Shown here: piece by piece, positions 7,347 through 16,247 of the stretch | How the letters are laid out: each line of letters opens with the position of its first letter | Numbering within the stretch: the first letter of the stretch is position 1 | From: Thauera aromatica_A | GTDB lineage: Bacteria; Pseudomonadota; Gammaproteobacteria; Burkholderiales; Rhodocyclaceae | Assembly (NCBI RefSeq): GCF_023093595.1 | Contig: NZ_JALLIK010000104.1 | Coordinates: forward strand, 62,001-126,000 | DNA: 64,000 nt | Direction: 5' to 3' | Made by a program: the position numbers and the translations under genes | The notes under the pieces: generated by a model | The model's input: the letters and a program-made list of their open reading frames with translations, nothing else | Told to the model about the DNA's origin: nothing | The model's database searches: none

Positions 7347-8708
7347 ATGAGAGCTGTTGACGTCAACAAAATCATCGATGAAGCAAGATTCAACCGATTC
7401 CACTGGACCGTGCTGTTCTGGTGTGCGTTGATCATCATCTTCGACGGCTACGATCTGGTGATCTATGGCGTCGTCCTGCCCAAGCTGATGCAGGAATGGC
7501 AGCTGCCGCCGCTGCAGGCCGGGGCCCTGGGCAGCTACGCGCTGTTCGGCATGATGTTCGGAGCGCTGATCTTCGGCCCGCTGTCCGACCGCATCGGGCG
7601 CAAGAAGGCGATCGCGATCTGCGTGGTCCTGTTCAGCGGCTTCACCTTCATCAACGGCTTCGCGCGCAACCCGTTCGAATTCGGCGTATGCCGCTTCCTC
7701 GCCGGGCTCGGCATCGGCGGGGTGATGCCCAACGTCGTCGCGCTGATGAGCGAGTACGCGCCGCGCAAGATGCGCAGCACGCTGGTGGCGATCATGTTCA
7801 GCGGCTACGCGGTCGGCGGCATGCTGTCGGCGGGGCTCGGCATCTACATGCTGCCGAATTTCGGCTGGCAGTCGCTGTTCTTCGTCGCCATCGTTCCGCT
7901 CTTGCTGCTGCCGGTGATCCTGCGCTTCCTGCCCGAGTCGATCGGCTTCCTGGTTCGTGACCAGCGTGAAGCGGAAGCCGGCCGGATGCTGGCCCGGGTC
8001 GAGCCGTCGTTCCGCGCCCAGACAGGCGACCGTTTCGTGATCGAGGCCGCGAAGGGACAGAAAGGCTCGGTCGGGCAGTTGTTTACCGAGGGCCGGCTGC
8101 TGAGCACGGTGAGCTTCTGGGTGGCCTTCTTCTGCTGCCTGCTGATGGTGTACGCGCTCGGCTCCTGGCTGCCGAAACTGATGAACTCGGCCGGCTACGC
8201 GCTGGGCTCGAGCCTGGGCTTCCTGCTGGTGCTCAACTTCGGCGCGATCTTCGGCGCCATCGGCGGCGGCTGGATCGCCGACCGCCTGCACCTGCGCCGC
8301 GTGCTGACGGTGTTCTTCGCCATCGCTGCGGTCTCGATCAGCCTGCTCGGCTTCAAGAACCCGACCGTGGTGCTGTATGGCGTGGTCGCCATCGCCGGTG
8401 CGACCACGATCGGTACGCAGATCCTGCTGTACGCCTATGTCGCCCAGTACTACCCCATGCACATCCGCTCCACCGGCCTGGGCTGGGCCTCGGGCGTCGG
8501 GCGCATGGGCGCGATCCTCGGCCCGATCCTGGGCGGCATGCTGATGGCGGCGGAACTGCCGCTGCAGATGAACTTCCTCGCCTTCGCGGTTCCCGGGGTG
8601 ATTGCCGGGCTGGCGATCTCGCTGGTCGGGCGCAGCGCACGGCATGCCCCGATCGAGAAGAAGAACCTGGCGTTCGCCGCCGAAAGCGGCAAGATGGAAG
8701 TGGACTGA
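7347..8708 (+). CDS. MFS aromatic acid:H+ symporter (AAHS family, PcaK/BenK/VanK-like)
   Basis: A 453-residue, 12-helix permease. The first helix carries the AAHS signature DGYDLVIYG, with a membrane aspartate important for proton coupling in PcaK. The loop 2-3 motif is GPLSDRIGRKK and the loop 8-9 repeat GGWIADRL is also present. The family imports benzoate-type acids such as protocatechuate, vanillate or 4-hydroxybenzoate. It is transcribed divergently from the corrinoid operon and shares its TGTATACA sites, so it is the likely importer of the methoxylated substrate. The ATG at 7347 has CGGAG upstream; an in-frame GTG at 7299 would add 16 poorly conserved residues. Family assignment is firm, substrate inferred. 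Confidence 0.88.
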   Translation: MRAVDVNKIIDEARFNRFHWTVLFWCALIIIFDGYDLVIYGVVLPKLMQEWQLPPLQAGALGSYALFGMMFGALIFGPLSDRIGRKKAIAICVVLFSGFTFINGFARNPFEFGVCRFLAGLGIGGVMPNVVALMSEYAPRKMRSTLVAIMFSGYAVGGMLSAGLGIYMLPNFGWQSLFFVAIVPLLLLPVILRFLPESIGFLVRDQREAEAGRMLARVEPSFRAQTGDRFVIEAAKGQKGSVGQLFTEGRLLSTVSFWVAFFCCLLMVYALGSWLPKLMNSAGYALGSSLGFLLVLNFGAIFGAIGGGWIADRLHLRRVLTVFFAIAAVSISLLGFKNPTVVLYGVVAIAGATTIGTQILLYAYVAQYYPMHIRSTGLGWASGVGRMGAILGPILGGMLMAAELPLQMNFLAFAVPGVIAGLAISLVGRSARHAPIEKKNLAFAAESGKMEVD

Positions 8709-8717
8709 CGCCCCCTG

Positions 8718-8746
8718 CCCGCCTTTCCAGGTTGCGAGGCGGGTTT
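8718..8746 (+). terminator. Possible terminator after the AAHS transporter
   Basis: CCCGCCT (8718-8724) pairs with AGGCGGG (8737-8743) around a 12-base loop, followed by TTT. The T-tract is short, so termination may be partial and allow some transcription into the lipoyl-protein gene. Confidence 0.45.
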
Positions 8747-8864
8747 CGGGCAGAAGCACGGCGGGCCGGGCAAGGCCGGAAAGCATCGGACGGAAACCGG
8801 GAACGCTCCTCGGGCGGGATGGGCGGACGTATAGTCCACCCTTTACCCGACCGCGGAGCGTTCG

Positions 8865-9134
8865 ATGCTTTCAGCCGTGGAAATCAGGATTCCGAAGTAT
8901 CCCGAATGCTGGAGCAGCTGCGGCAATTGCGCCAACGGCGACATCATCGTCCAGAGCGTGCTGATCGCGGTGGGCGACCGGGTCGCGCGCGACGACACCC
9001 TGATCGTGCTCGAAACCGGCAAAGTGGCACTCGACATCCCCAGCCCTTACGAGGGCGTGATCACCGAAGTGCGGGTCGGCGAGTACCAGTCCGTCGACGA
9101 AGGCGATGTCATCGCCCTGATCGAGCGCGACTGA
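8865..9134 (+). CDS. Stand-alone lipoyl/biotinyl-attachment-domain protein with a CX3CX2C motif
   Basis: An 89-residue single-domain protein of the lipoyl/biotinyl fold, like one lipoyl domain of a 2-oxoacid dehydrogenase E2. K53, in ETGKVALDIPSP, sits where the modified lysine of ESDKA-type hairpins lies. Unusually, the first loop holds C15, C19 and C22 (CX3CX2C), absent from ordinary E2 domains, which could bind a metal or form a disulfide near the lipoyl arm. No E1, E2 core, E3, glycine-cleavage or carboxylase gene is nearby. It lies 156 bases after the aromatic transporter in the same direction; a redox or carrier role with the demethylation system is only a guess. GGAG precedes the ATG. 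Confidence 0.75.
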   Translation: MLSAVEIRIPKYPECWSSCGNCANGDIIVQSVLIAVGDRVARDDTLIVLETGKVALDIPSPYEGVITEVRVGEYQSVDEGDVIALIERD

Positions 9135-9167
9135 CTCGCGCACGTCCCCGGCGCAGGGGCTGCGGAT

Positions 9168-10454
9168 TCAAAGTGCGGCCCCCCGCAGCCCGACCCAGAC
9201 CATGCCGCTGCCCAGGCCCAGGGCCACGGCCCCCATCCCGGCGGCCGCCTTCAGTCCCAGGGCCCGGCCACCGATCGCGACCGCCATGCCGAGCTTGAAG
9301 CCGAGGTTGCCGATCATCGCGATCCCGATCGCGATCACGGTCGGCACCAGTTCGAGGCGCTCGAGCGAGAACAGCCGCAGGCTCGACAAGGTGATCGCAT
9401 CGACATTGGTCAGGCCCGACACCAAGGCAAGCACGTACAGACCGCGGTTGCCGGCGAAATCCGACAGCCAGGCCGCGCACAGCAGGACGAGCGCGTAGAG
9501 CGCGCCGAAGCCCAGCGCCGTCTTGAGCTCGGTCGGGTTGTTCGTCGCCGGCAGCACCGCTTCTCCACGCTCGAGCAGCTGCCGCCAATGCCATACCGCC
9601 CCCAGCAGCCCGAAGACAAGGCCGGGGAGCACGACCGGCAGCAGCGAACGCACGACTCCGGGTGCGACCACGGCGGCGATCACGCCGACCCGCAGCACCA
9701 TCACCAGGTTCGCCACGACGATCACCAATGCCGCGGTCGCCGTCAGTGACGGAGATTCATTGGCCTGGCGGGCATACACCATCGTCGTCGCGGTACTCGA
9801 AGCCAGGCCGCCGAACACACCGACGAAAACCGACCCGTAACGGACGCCGACAAGTTGCAAGGCCGCGTAGCCGGCCAGGCCCACGCCCGAGATCAGGACC
9901 ACCATCCACCAGATCTGGTGTGGATTGAGCGCGCCGTAGGGGCCGAACTCCTCGTTCGGCAGGATCGGCAGGATGACCAGCGAGAGCACGCCGAACTGCA
10001 GGATCGAGATCCAGTCGCGGCCGTCGAGCCGGCTCGCGATCCCGCGCAGCTGGGCCTTGAAGTACAGCAGCACGGTCGTCGCCACCGCCAGCATCACCGC
10101 CAGCTGGGCATGGCCGAACCAGGTCGCAGCGCCGAAGCAGTAGCACACCACCAGGGCGGCGACCGAAGTCGTGCCCGGATCGGAAGGATCAGGATGGCGC
10201 AGATAGGCAGTGATGATCATCAGCGCGACGATCAGCAACCCGGCCACGAAAGGGGCGAAGCTGTCCAGTTGCTGGCCGAGCATCGCGGTCAATGCGCCGA
10301 ACATGCCCACCAGGGCGAAAGTGCGCAGCCCGGCGCGCGCGGACGGCACACGTTCGCGCTCGAGGCCGATCAGCAGGCCGATTCCGGTCGCGATCAAAAA
10401 AGCTTCGATCTGGCCGGCATCGAGTGGAATGTCGAGCGGGATGTCGTGCGGCAT
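9168..10454 (-). CDS. MgtC/SapB-family membrane protein with DUF4010
   Basis: A 428-residue protein with about 12 hydrophobic segments. The N-terminal third has the MgtC signature GLLIGLERER near residue 20; the rest is the DUF4010 transport-like domain, with a conserved NPTELKTALGFG segment and GLTNVDAITLS. Members are inner-membrane proteins of unknown function, sometimes tied to Mg2+ or acid stress. It stands alone, converging on the lipoyl-protein gene (33 bases apart) and divergent from the response regulator. The ATG at 10454 puts the MgtC motif at the usual distance; an ATG at 10502 would add 16 residues and cannot be excluded. Confidence 0.8.
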   Translation of the reverse strand: MPHDIPLDIPLDAGQIEAFLIATGIGLLIGLERERVPSARAGLRTFALVGMFGALTAMLGQQLDSFAPFVAGLLIVALMIITAYLRHPDPSDPGTTSVAALVVCYCFGAATWFGHAQLAVMLAVATTVLLYFKAQLRGIASRLDGRDWISILQFGVLSLVILPILPNEEFGPYGALNPHQIWWMVVLISGVGLAGYAALQLVGVRYGSVFVGVFGGLASSTATTMVYARQANESPSLTATAALVIVVANLVMVLRVGVIAAVVAPGVVRSLLPVVLPGLVFGLLGAVWHWRQLLERGEAVLPATNNPTELKTALGFGALYALVLLCAAWLSDFAGNRGLYVLALVSGLTNVDAITLSSLRLFSLERLELVPTVIAIGIAMIGNLGFKLGMAVAIGGRALGLKAAAGMGAVALGLGSGMVWVGLRGAAL

Positions 10455-10680
10455 GCAGTTGGCCGGGCGTCCCCCGGACGGGCGTGGAGGCTGGATGATC
10501 ATACCCTTTCCGACCTTTTCCGGAACGTGGGGAGGCCCCCGGCCGGCGCTACGCCCCATCCCCGCGCCGGGAAACCGCGTCGCCGGTATCCGCCTGCCGC
10601 GGGGCGCGCTACGATTGCGGCTGCGCGGCTGCCGGAACGGCGAATCGCCGGCGCCCTCCCCCGGAACCGATGAGGACATC

Positions 10681-11355
10681 ATGCACATCCTGCTGGTCGA
10701 GGACGATCCTGTGCTCGCTGCCGGAATTACCGAATTCCTGCGCGGCCAGGGCGACGACGTGACACTGGAGAACGACGGCATGCAGGCCGACCGGCTGCTG
10801 CAGGAGCGGAGCTTCGATTTCGCCCTGGTCGACGTTGGCCTTCCCGGCCTCGGAGGCTACGAGGTGGTACGCCGCATCCGCGACCGCGGCCAGGCGCTGC
10901 CGGTGATCCTGATCACCGCGCGCGATGCGCTCGACGACCGCATCTACGGGCTCGACCTCGGCGCCGACGACTATCTGCTCAAGCCTTTCGAGCTGGCCGA
11001 GCTCACTGCGCGCATGCGCGCCGTTCAGCGCCGCAGCGGTGGAGGCGGCGCCAGCGCGTCGCGGTCGAGCTTCGGTCCCCTGGCGCTCGATGCCGAAGGC
11101 CGCCTGGCGACGCTCGCCGGCGAGCCCCTGATGCTCACCGGGCGCGAATGGGAACTGCTCGAAGCCCTGGTGCGCGCCGACGGCCGCACGGTCGCCCGCG
11201 AACGGCTGCAGGGCGAAGGTAGCGGCAACGCGCTCGAAGTCTATGTCTCGCGCCTGCGTCCACGGCTGGAGTCGGCCGGGGTGCTGATTCGCACCGTGCG
11301 CGGCTTCGGCTACCGCCTCGAGCACGCCAGAGGGCAGCGTGACGGCACAGCCTAG
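10681..11355 (+). CDS. OmpR/PhoB-family response regulator (TctD/QseB-like)
   Basis: A 224-residue regulator. The receiver domain has acidic residues at 7-9, phospho-acceptor D51 (ALVDVGLP) and K101 (DYLLKPF); a C-terminal winged helix ends in RTVRGFGYRL. Its gene overlaps the sensor kinase gene by 17 bases, so they form one cognate pair. The 11-base-spaced TTAA repeats upstream of DUF485-actP, about 4 kb away, are the sort of direct repeat OmpR-family dimers bind, making carboxylate uptake a plausible target. The ATG at 10681 has GAGG upstream; the long open frame before it lacks receiver character. Confidence 0.9.
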   Translation: MHILLVEDDPVLAAGITEFLRGQGDDVTLENDGMQADRLLQERSFDFALVDVGLPGLGGYEVVRRIRDRGQALPVILITARDALDDRIYGLDLGADDYLLKPFELAELTARMRAVQRRSGGGGASASRSSFGPLALDAEGRLATLAGEPLMLTGREWELLEALVRADGRTVARERLQGEGSGNALEVYVSRLRPRLESAGVLIRTVRGFGYRLEHARGQRDGTA

Positions 11356-12778
11356 CCTCCGCCACAACCTGCTCCACACCCTGGCCGGACCGACCGCGCT
11401 GCTGCTGCTGGCGGCCGGCGCAATCGCCTACGGCACGGCCAAGACCGTCGTCAACCGCGCTTACGACCAGAACCTGCTGAATCTTGCGCACGGGGTCGCG
11501 ACCCACGTCCGCCCGGTGCCGGACGGCCTTGCGCTGGGCCTGTCGTCGGAGGCGGTGGTGATGCTGCGCACCGATACCGAGGACGAGATCTTCTTTCGCG
11601 TGCGCGACGAGCAGGGGCGCTACCTCGGAGGGGATGCCGACCTGCCGCTGCTCGATGAAATCGACGAGCTTTCCGCCCTGCCCGTTCCTTACCAGCCGCT
11701 GGGCGAAGAAGCGGGAACGACGGCCGTGCGCCTGCCTTCGACGAAACCGATTTTCCGCGACCTCCTGCACCACGGGCAGGCCCTGCGCGCGGTGCGGCTG
11801 TACCGCAAGCTGGAACGGAAAGGCGTCTACGTCACCGTTGGTGAAACCCTCGACAAGCGGCGCGAAGCGATGGACCGGCTGCTGCTGGGTTTCGTTTCGG
11901 CCGGAGCGCTGCTCCTGCTGGCCGCGGCGGTCGCCGCCCGCTTCGGCATCCCATCGGGGCTGGCGCCGCTCGAGCGTCTGGCCGGCTCGCTGCGCAAGCG
12001 TTCGGGTTCCGACCTGTCGCCGATCGACCCTGCCACGGTGCCGGACGAAATCGGTGAACTCGTCGCCGCCCTCAACGTCCTTTTCGGTCGCCTGCGCGAG
12101 TTCAGCGCGCAACAGCGCGAGTTCCTGCAGGATGCCGCCCATCAGCTGCGCACGCCGCTGGCCGGACTGCAGATGGAACTCGAACTACTGGAGTCGAAGC
12201 CGCTCGACGACGAAGCGAGGAGCCGGCTGCGGCAATCGGTCGGCCGTGTTACCCGGCTCGCCAACCAGTTGCTGGCGCTGGCGCGAGCCGAAGCCGGTGG
12301 CCGCGTGGTCGAGACTTCGACTCCGGTGGCGGTGGACGGCCTGATCGACGACATGGTCGAAGGCTGGCTGCGCATCGCCGACCAGCGCGACATCGACCTG
12401 GGGATCCACCGCCGGCCGGCGGTCGTCGCCGGAGACCCCACCCTGCTGCAGGAGCTGATCGCCAACCTGATGGACAACGCGCTCAAATACACTGCGCCGG
12501 GCGGGCGCGTCACCCTGCGCTGCGCGGGCAGCGAGAACGAAGTCGAACTCAGCGTCACCGACGACGGTCCGGGCATTCCGGAGGCGGTCCGTGAACGGGT
12601 GTTCGAGCGCTTCTACCGCCACCCCGGGGTGCGGGCGAGCGGCAGCGGCCTGGGGCTGTCGATCGCGCGCGAAATCGTCCGCAGCCATGGCGGCAGCATC
12701 GTCATCGAAACGCCTGCGGACGGCCGCGGCACCCAGATCCGGGTCAGGCTGCCACGCGTGAACGACGCGGGGCGGTGA
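11339..12778 (+). CDS. TctE/QseC-like sensor histidine kinase
   Basis: A 479-residue inner-membrane kinase. TM1 is at about 13-33, a periplasmic sensor of the 2CSK_N type follows to about 180 (AYDQNLLNLA), and TM2 is at about 181-202. A HAMP-like linker leads to the phospho-acceptor H268 (AAHQLRTPLAG), then N-box NLMDNALKY, DDGPGIP and GSGLGLSIA motifs of the ATPase domain. TctE-type sensors usually respond to carboxylates. It starts with GTG inside the response-regulator gene. The gene converges on actP, with a strong hairpin between them. Confidence 0.9.
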   Translation: MTAQPSLRHNLLHTLAGPTALLLLAAGAIAYGTAKTVVNRAYDQNLLNLAHGVATHVRPVPDGLALGLSSEAVVMLRTDTEDEIFFRVRDEQGRYLGGDADLPLLDEIDELSALPVPYQPLGEEAGTTAVRLPSTKPIFRDLLHHGQALRAVRLYRKLERKGVYVTVGETLDKRREAMDRLLLGFVSAGALLLLAAAVAARFGIPSGLAPLERLAGSLRKRSGSDLSPIDPATVPDEIGELVAALNVLFGRLREFSAQQREFLQDAAHQLRTPLAGLQMELELLESKPLDDEARSRLRQSVGRVTRLANQLLALARAEAGGRVVETSTPVAVDGLIDDMVEGWLRIADQRDIDLGIHRRPAVVAGDPTLLQELIANLMDNALKYTAPGGRVTLRCAGSENEVELSVTDDGPGIPEAVRERVFERFYRHPGVRASGSGLGLSIAREIVRSHGGSIVIETPADGRGTQIRVRLPRVNDAGR

Positions 12779-12806
12779 GCATTCGCCCACCGCCCCGCGA
12801 GCCGAG

Positions 12807-12829
12807 CCGGCGCCCGGTGCGGGCGCCGG
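12807..12829. terminator. Hairpin between the convergent kinase and actP genes
   Basis: A perfect 9-base stem (CCGGCGCCC/GGGCGCCGG) with a five-base loop in the 60-base gap between two convergent stop codons. No T-tract on either side, so it may act as a bidirectional barrier or need Rho. Confidence 0.5.
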
Positions 12830-12838
12830 GTGCAGTAC

Positions 12839-14581
12839 TCAGTGGCTGGATGCGGCGGCCGCACCGATGCCGGTTTCCGAGCGCACTTTCTGCGCCAGGT
12901 AGCCGGCGCGGTCCTCGGCGCCGCGAACGCCGCGGTCGAGAACCGAGAACAGCCAGATGCCGACGAAGCCCGCGGCCATCGAGAACAGCGCCGGCGAAGC
13001 GTAGGGGAACAGCGCCGACCCCTTCGGATTGCCGAGCGTGGCTTCCCACACCGACGGCGAGACGACGGTCAGGACCACCGCGGTGGCAAGGCCGATGAAA
13101 CCGCCGATGGTCGCGCCGCGGGTGGTGCAATCCTTCCACAGCACCGACATGAACAGCACCGGGAAGTTGGCCGAAGCGGCGATGGCGAAGGCCAGCGACA
13201 CCATGAACGCGATGTTCTGCTTCTCGAACGCGATTCCCAGTACCACGGCGATGATGCCGAGCGCCACGGTAGTGATGCGCGACACCCGCAGCTCCGAAGC
13301 GGAGTCGGCGTTGCCGTTCTTGAACACCGTGGCGTAGAGGTCGTGCGACACCGCCGAAGCACCCGACAGGGTCAGCCCGGCGACCACCGCGAGGATGGTG
13401 GCGAACGCGACCGCGGAGATGAAGCCGAGGAAGACGTTGCCCCCGACCGCGTTGGCGAGGTGGATCGCCGCCATGTTGCCGCCGCCGATCAGCCCGCCCT
13501 TGGCATCGAGGAAGTCCGGGTTGGTCGACACCAGCACGATCGCGCCGAAGCCGATGATGAAGGTCAGGATGTAGAAGTAGCCGATCCAGGTCGTCGCCCA
13601 GAACACCGACTTGCGCGCTTCCTTGGCGTCGGGCACGGTGAAGAAACGCATCAGCACGTGCGGCAGGCCGGCAGTGCCGAACATCAGCGCCATGCCGAAG
13701 GAGATCGCCGAGATCGGATCCTTGATGAAGGAGCCCGGACCCATGATCGCCTGGCCGATGGTCGCAGCGTCCTCCGCACCCTTGCCCCCGGCGATCGCGG
13801 TCTCGACCTTGACTCGCACCGCGTCGGCGAACATCGCCTCGGGCGAGAAACCGTAGGCGAGCAGCACCATGAAGGCCATGAAGGAGGCTCCGGCGAGCAG
13901 CAGGCAGGCCTTGATGATCTGCACCCAGGTGGTCGCGGTCATGCCGCCGAAGAGGACGTAGACCATCATCAGCGCGCCGACGATGACCACCGCCATCCAG
14001 TACTCGAGACCGAACAAGAGCTTGATCAGCTGGCCGGCACCGACCATCTGCGCGATCAGGTAGAAGGCCACCACGACCAGCGTGCCCGAAGCGGCGAAGG
14101 CGCGGATCGGGGTCTGCCTGAAGCGATAGGCGGCGACGTCGGCGAAGGTGAACTTGCCCAGGTTGCGCAGGCGTTCGGCCATCAGGAAGGTGATCACCGG
14201 CCAGCCGACCAGGAAGCCGATCGAGTAGATCAACCCGTCGTAGCCGTTCATCATCACCGCGGCGGAAATGCCGAGGAAGGACGCCGCCGACATGTAGTCG
14301 CCGGCGATCGCCAGGCCGTTCTGGAAACCGGTGATGCCGCCGCCGGCGGTGTAGAAATCGGCCGCCGACTTGGTCTTCGCCGCCGCCCACTTGGTGATGA
14401 ACAGGGTGAACACGACGAACACGCCGAACATCAGGATTGCCGTCCAGTTGGTGGCCTGTTTTTCCGCCTGGCCGAGATCGCCACCGGCAGCCAGCGCCGC
14501 CGAGGACAGCAGGCCGAGGGTCGCAGCGAGTGCTGCGGCACGCAGCGCGGCGCCTGCCGCAAGGGGATGTCGGGCACTCAT
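12839..14581 (-). CDS. actP: Cation/acetate symporter ActP
   Basis: A 580-residue solute:sodium symporter with an N-terminal signal-like segment (residues 12-32) and about 13 membrane helices. Sequence is close to ActP throughout: DFYTAGGGITGFQNGLAIAGDY near the front, AERLRNLGKFTFADV, and a GASAVSHDLYA segment. It imports acetate and similar short monocarboxylates. The ATG at 14581 overlaps the stop of the DUF485 gene (ATGA), the standard DUF485-ActP pairing. Control by the convergent TctDE-like pair is inferred from proximity and the promoter repeats. Confidence 0.93.
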   Translation of the reverse strand: MSARHPLAAGAALRAAALAATLGLLSSAALAAGGDLGQAEKQATNWTAILMFGVFVVFTLFITKWAAAKTKSAADFYTAGGGITGFQNGLAIAGDYMSAASFLGISAAVMMNGYDGLIYSIGFLVGWPVITFLMAERLRNLGKFTFADVAAYRFRQTPIRAFAASGTLVVVAFYLIAQMVGAGQLIKLLFGLEYWMAVVIVGALMMVYVLFGGMTATTWVQIIKACLLLAGASFMAFMVLLAYGFSPEAMFADAVRVKVETAIAGGKGAEDAATIGQAIMGPGSFIKDPISAISFGMALMFGTAGLPHVLMRFFTVPDAKEARKSVFWATTWIGYFYILTFIIGFGAIVLVSTNPDFLDAKGGLIGGGNMAAIHLANAVGGNVFLGFISAVAFATILAVVAGLTLSGASAVSHDLYATVFKNGNADSASELRVSRITTVALGIIAVVLGIAFEKQNIAFMVSLAFAIAASANFPVLFMSVLWKDCTTRGATIGGFIGLATAVVLTVVSPSVWEATLGNPKGSALFPYASPALFSMAAGFVGIWLFSVLDRGVRGAEDRAGYLAQKVRSETGIGAAAASSH

Positions 14582-14886
14582 TTGGCGCTCTCCTGGACGA
14601 TTTCGCGGGTCAGGCGGTCGAACTCGGAGTTCGCCCGGCGCACGTAGAAGCCGGTGATCAGGATAGTGAAGAAGATCACTCCGAGGCCGACGGGGATGCC
14701 GACCGTCGTCACCCCTTCTCCGAGTCGAACGGCAAACAGCTCCTTGTCGAAGGCGATGATGGCGATGTAGCCGTAATAGACGAGCATCATCACTGCGGTG
14801 AGCGCCCAGCCGAAACGCGACCGCGTCCTGACCAGCGCCTGATACTTGGGGTTGGCGGCAATCTTTTCCGCCAGGTCGTTTTTCAT
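14578..14886 (-). CDS. DUF485 small membrane protein (YjcH-like)
   Basis: A 102-residue protein with two membrane helices (about 28-48 and 65-82) and a short charged C-terminus, the DUF485 layout. It is nearly always encoded directly before actP and is thought to help the permease; the mechanism is unknown. Its TGA overlaps the actP ATG. It is the first gene of the pair; the AT-rich DNA upstream (14940-15030) carries the promoter. Confidence 0.9.
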   Translation of the reverse strand: MKNDLAEKIAANPKYQALVRTRSRFGWALTAVMMLVYYGYIAIIAFDKELFAVRLGEGVTTVGIPVGLGVIFFTILITGFYVRRANSEFDRLTREIVQESAK

Positions 14887-14952
14887 GTCTCCCTCCTGCG
14901 TCCACGAACGGGCCGGGCACGGGCCCGGTGTGCCGCAAGTTAGGCGGGAAGG

Positions 14953-15027
14953 CTTACAAGGCGCTTACGCCAGAATAAATTTCCCCTTTATATACATATA
15001 CTTAATGAAATGTTAACGACATCTTAA
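14953..15027 (-). promoter_or_regulatory. DUF485-actP control region with 11-base-spaced direct repeats
   Basis: Three (C/G)TTAA units begin at 15001, 15012 and 15023, exactly 11 bases apart. Two CTTAC units begin at 14953 and 14964, also 11 bases apart. Between them is an AT-rich block (14990-15000) holding TATAAA/TATATG -10-like sequences for the minus strand. The TTAA array is placed where an activator would replace the -35. OmpR-family regulators bind direct repeats with 10-11 base spacing, and QseB-type sites are CTTAA repeats. Confidence 0.5.
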
Positions 15028-15031
15028 TGAA

Positions 15032-16087
15032 CTACAGCTCGGTTTCCTCGATCCATTCCCGCCATACCGCCATCAGCACCGCGAGGACGACGGGGCCGAG
15101 GAACAGACCGACCAGGCCGAAGGCGGCGAGCCCGCCGAGGACGCCGAACATCACGAGCAGGAACGGTATCCGGGTCGCATTGCTGATGACGAGCGGACGG
15201 ACCAGGTTGTCCACCCAGCTCACCACCAGCCCCCCCCACAGCATCAGTCCGATCCCGCCCAGCATGTCGCCCTCCGCCAGCAGCCAGAGACTGGCCGATC
15301 CCCAGACGAAGGGCGCCCCGAACGGCACCATCGCGATCAGCGCGGTGATCGCCCCGAGCAGCACCGGCGCCTGCAGCCCGGCCCACCAATAGCCGAGGCC
15401 GGCGACCAGCCCCTGCGCCAGCGCCGTGATCACCAGTCCCCACACCACCGCCTTCGTCATCCCGCCGACGGCAACCAGGTAGGCATCGACGCGCGCCCCC
15501 AGGAAGCGGTGCAGCACACGGTGGACCTGCGCCAGGACCCGGTCGCCGTCCCGATAGAGGAAAAACACGGTGATCAGGGCAAAGCCGAACTTGGCCGCGT
15601 TGCGCCCGACATCACCGATCAGGGCTACCGCCCGATCGGCCCCCTGCCGGACCCACTCGCTCACCTGCCCGCGGAAGGCTTCGGGATCGCCCGCGATCTG
15701 CCCGATCAAGCCCTGGAGGAAATCGCCCAGCCACGGCAGCGTGCGGATGAAATCCGGCAACGGGGGCGCATCCTGCTTGAGGAGCTCGGTTGCCGCCGCG
15801 ATCACCACCCCCACCTCGCTGCGCATCAGCATCACCAGCCACAGGGCGGGCAGGACGAAGGCCGCAGTCAGCAGCAGGGTCATGATCAGCGCGGCCAGCC
15901 CCGGGCTTAGCGGCAGACGGGAGCGCAACTGACGATAAGGGGGCCAGGTGGCGAAGGCGATGATCACCGCCCAGGCCACCGGGACGATGAAAAGATGCAG
16001 CACCGCGTAGCCCAGGGCCAGCAGCCCCCCCAGCAAGAGGCCGAGAATTACCCGGCGGGCGATCCTTTCCGCGACCTGATCGATCAT
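15032..16087 (-). CDS. AI-2E-family transporter (PerM/YdiK-like)
   Basis: A 351-residue membrane protein with about eight helices: two near the N-terminus (15-50), one at 60-87, an amphipathic region, then five in the C-terminal half. The WWAGLQAPVLLGAITALIAMVPFGAP-type segment near 234-259 is characteristic. Despite the name, most members have no shown role in autoinducer transport, and some relatives are Na+/H+ antiporters. It follows the UbiB-like gene by 160 bases in the same direction and may share its transcript. Substrate unknown. Confidence 0.85.
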   Translation of the reverse strand: MIDQVAERIARRVILGLLLGGLLALGYAVLHLFIVPVAWAVIIAFATWPPYRQLRSRLPLSPGLAALIMTLLLTAAFVLPALWLVMLMRSEVGVVIAAATELLKQDAPPLPDFIRTLPWLGDFLQGLIGQIAGDPEAFRGQVSEWVRQGADRAVALIGDVGRNAAKFGFALITVFFLYRDGDRVLAQVHRVLHRFLGARVDAYLVAVGGMTKAVVWGLVITALAQGLVAGLGYWWAGLQAPVLLGAITALIAMVPFGAPFVWGSASLWLLAEGDMLGGIGLMLWGGLVVSWVDNLVRPLVISNATRIPFLLVMFGVLGGLAAFGLVGLFLGPVVLAVLMAVWREWIEETEL

Positions 16088-16247
16088 GCTCTGCCCTCCC
16101 CCGGCAGCGTGAGGACGCAGCGGCGAGCCTGCCCAATACCTCCGCCACCTTGCCCGCCGACAGCGCCGGCATCGCCCGGATCATGCCCAACGCCGACCAC
16201 ATTGTCATCCACGGCCGAGCCTCCAGCCCGCACCGGGCGGGTGCGGG

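Noticed and set aside
15032..16087. Quorum-sensing transporter, from the AI-2E family name
   Set aside because: The name does not reflect proven function for most members, and no lux genes are present.
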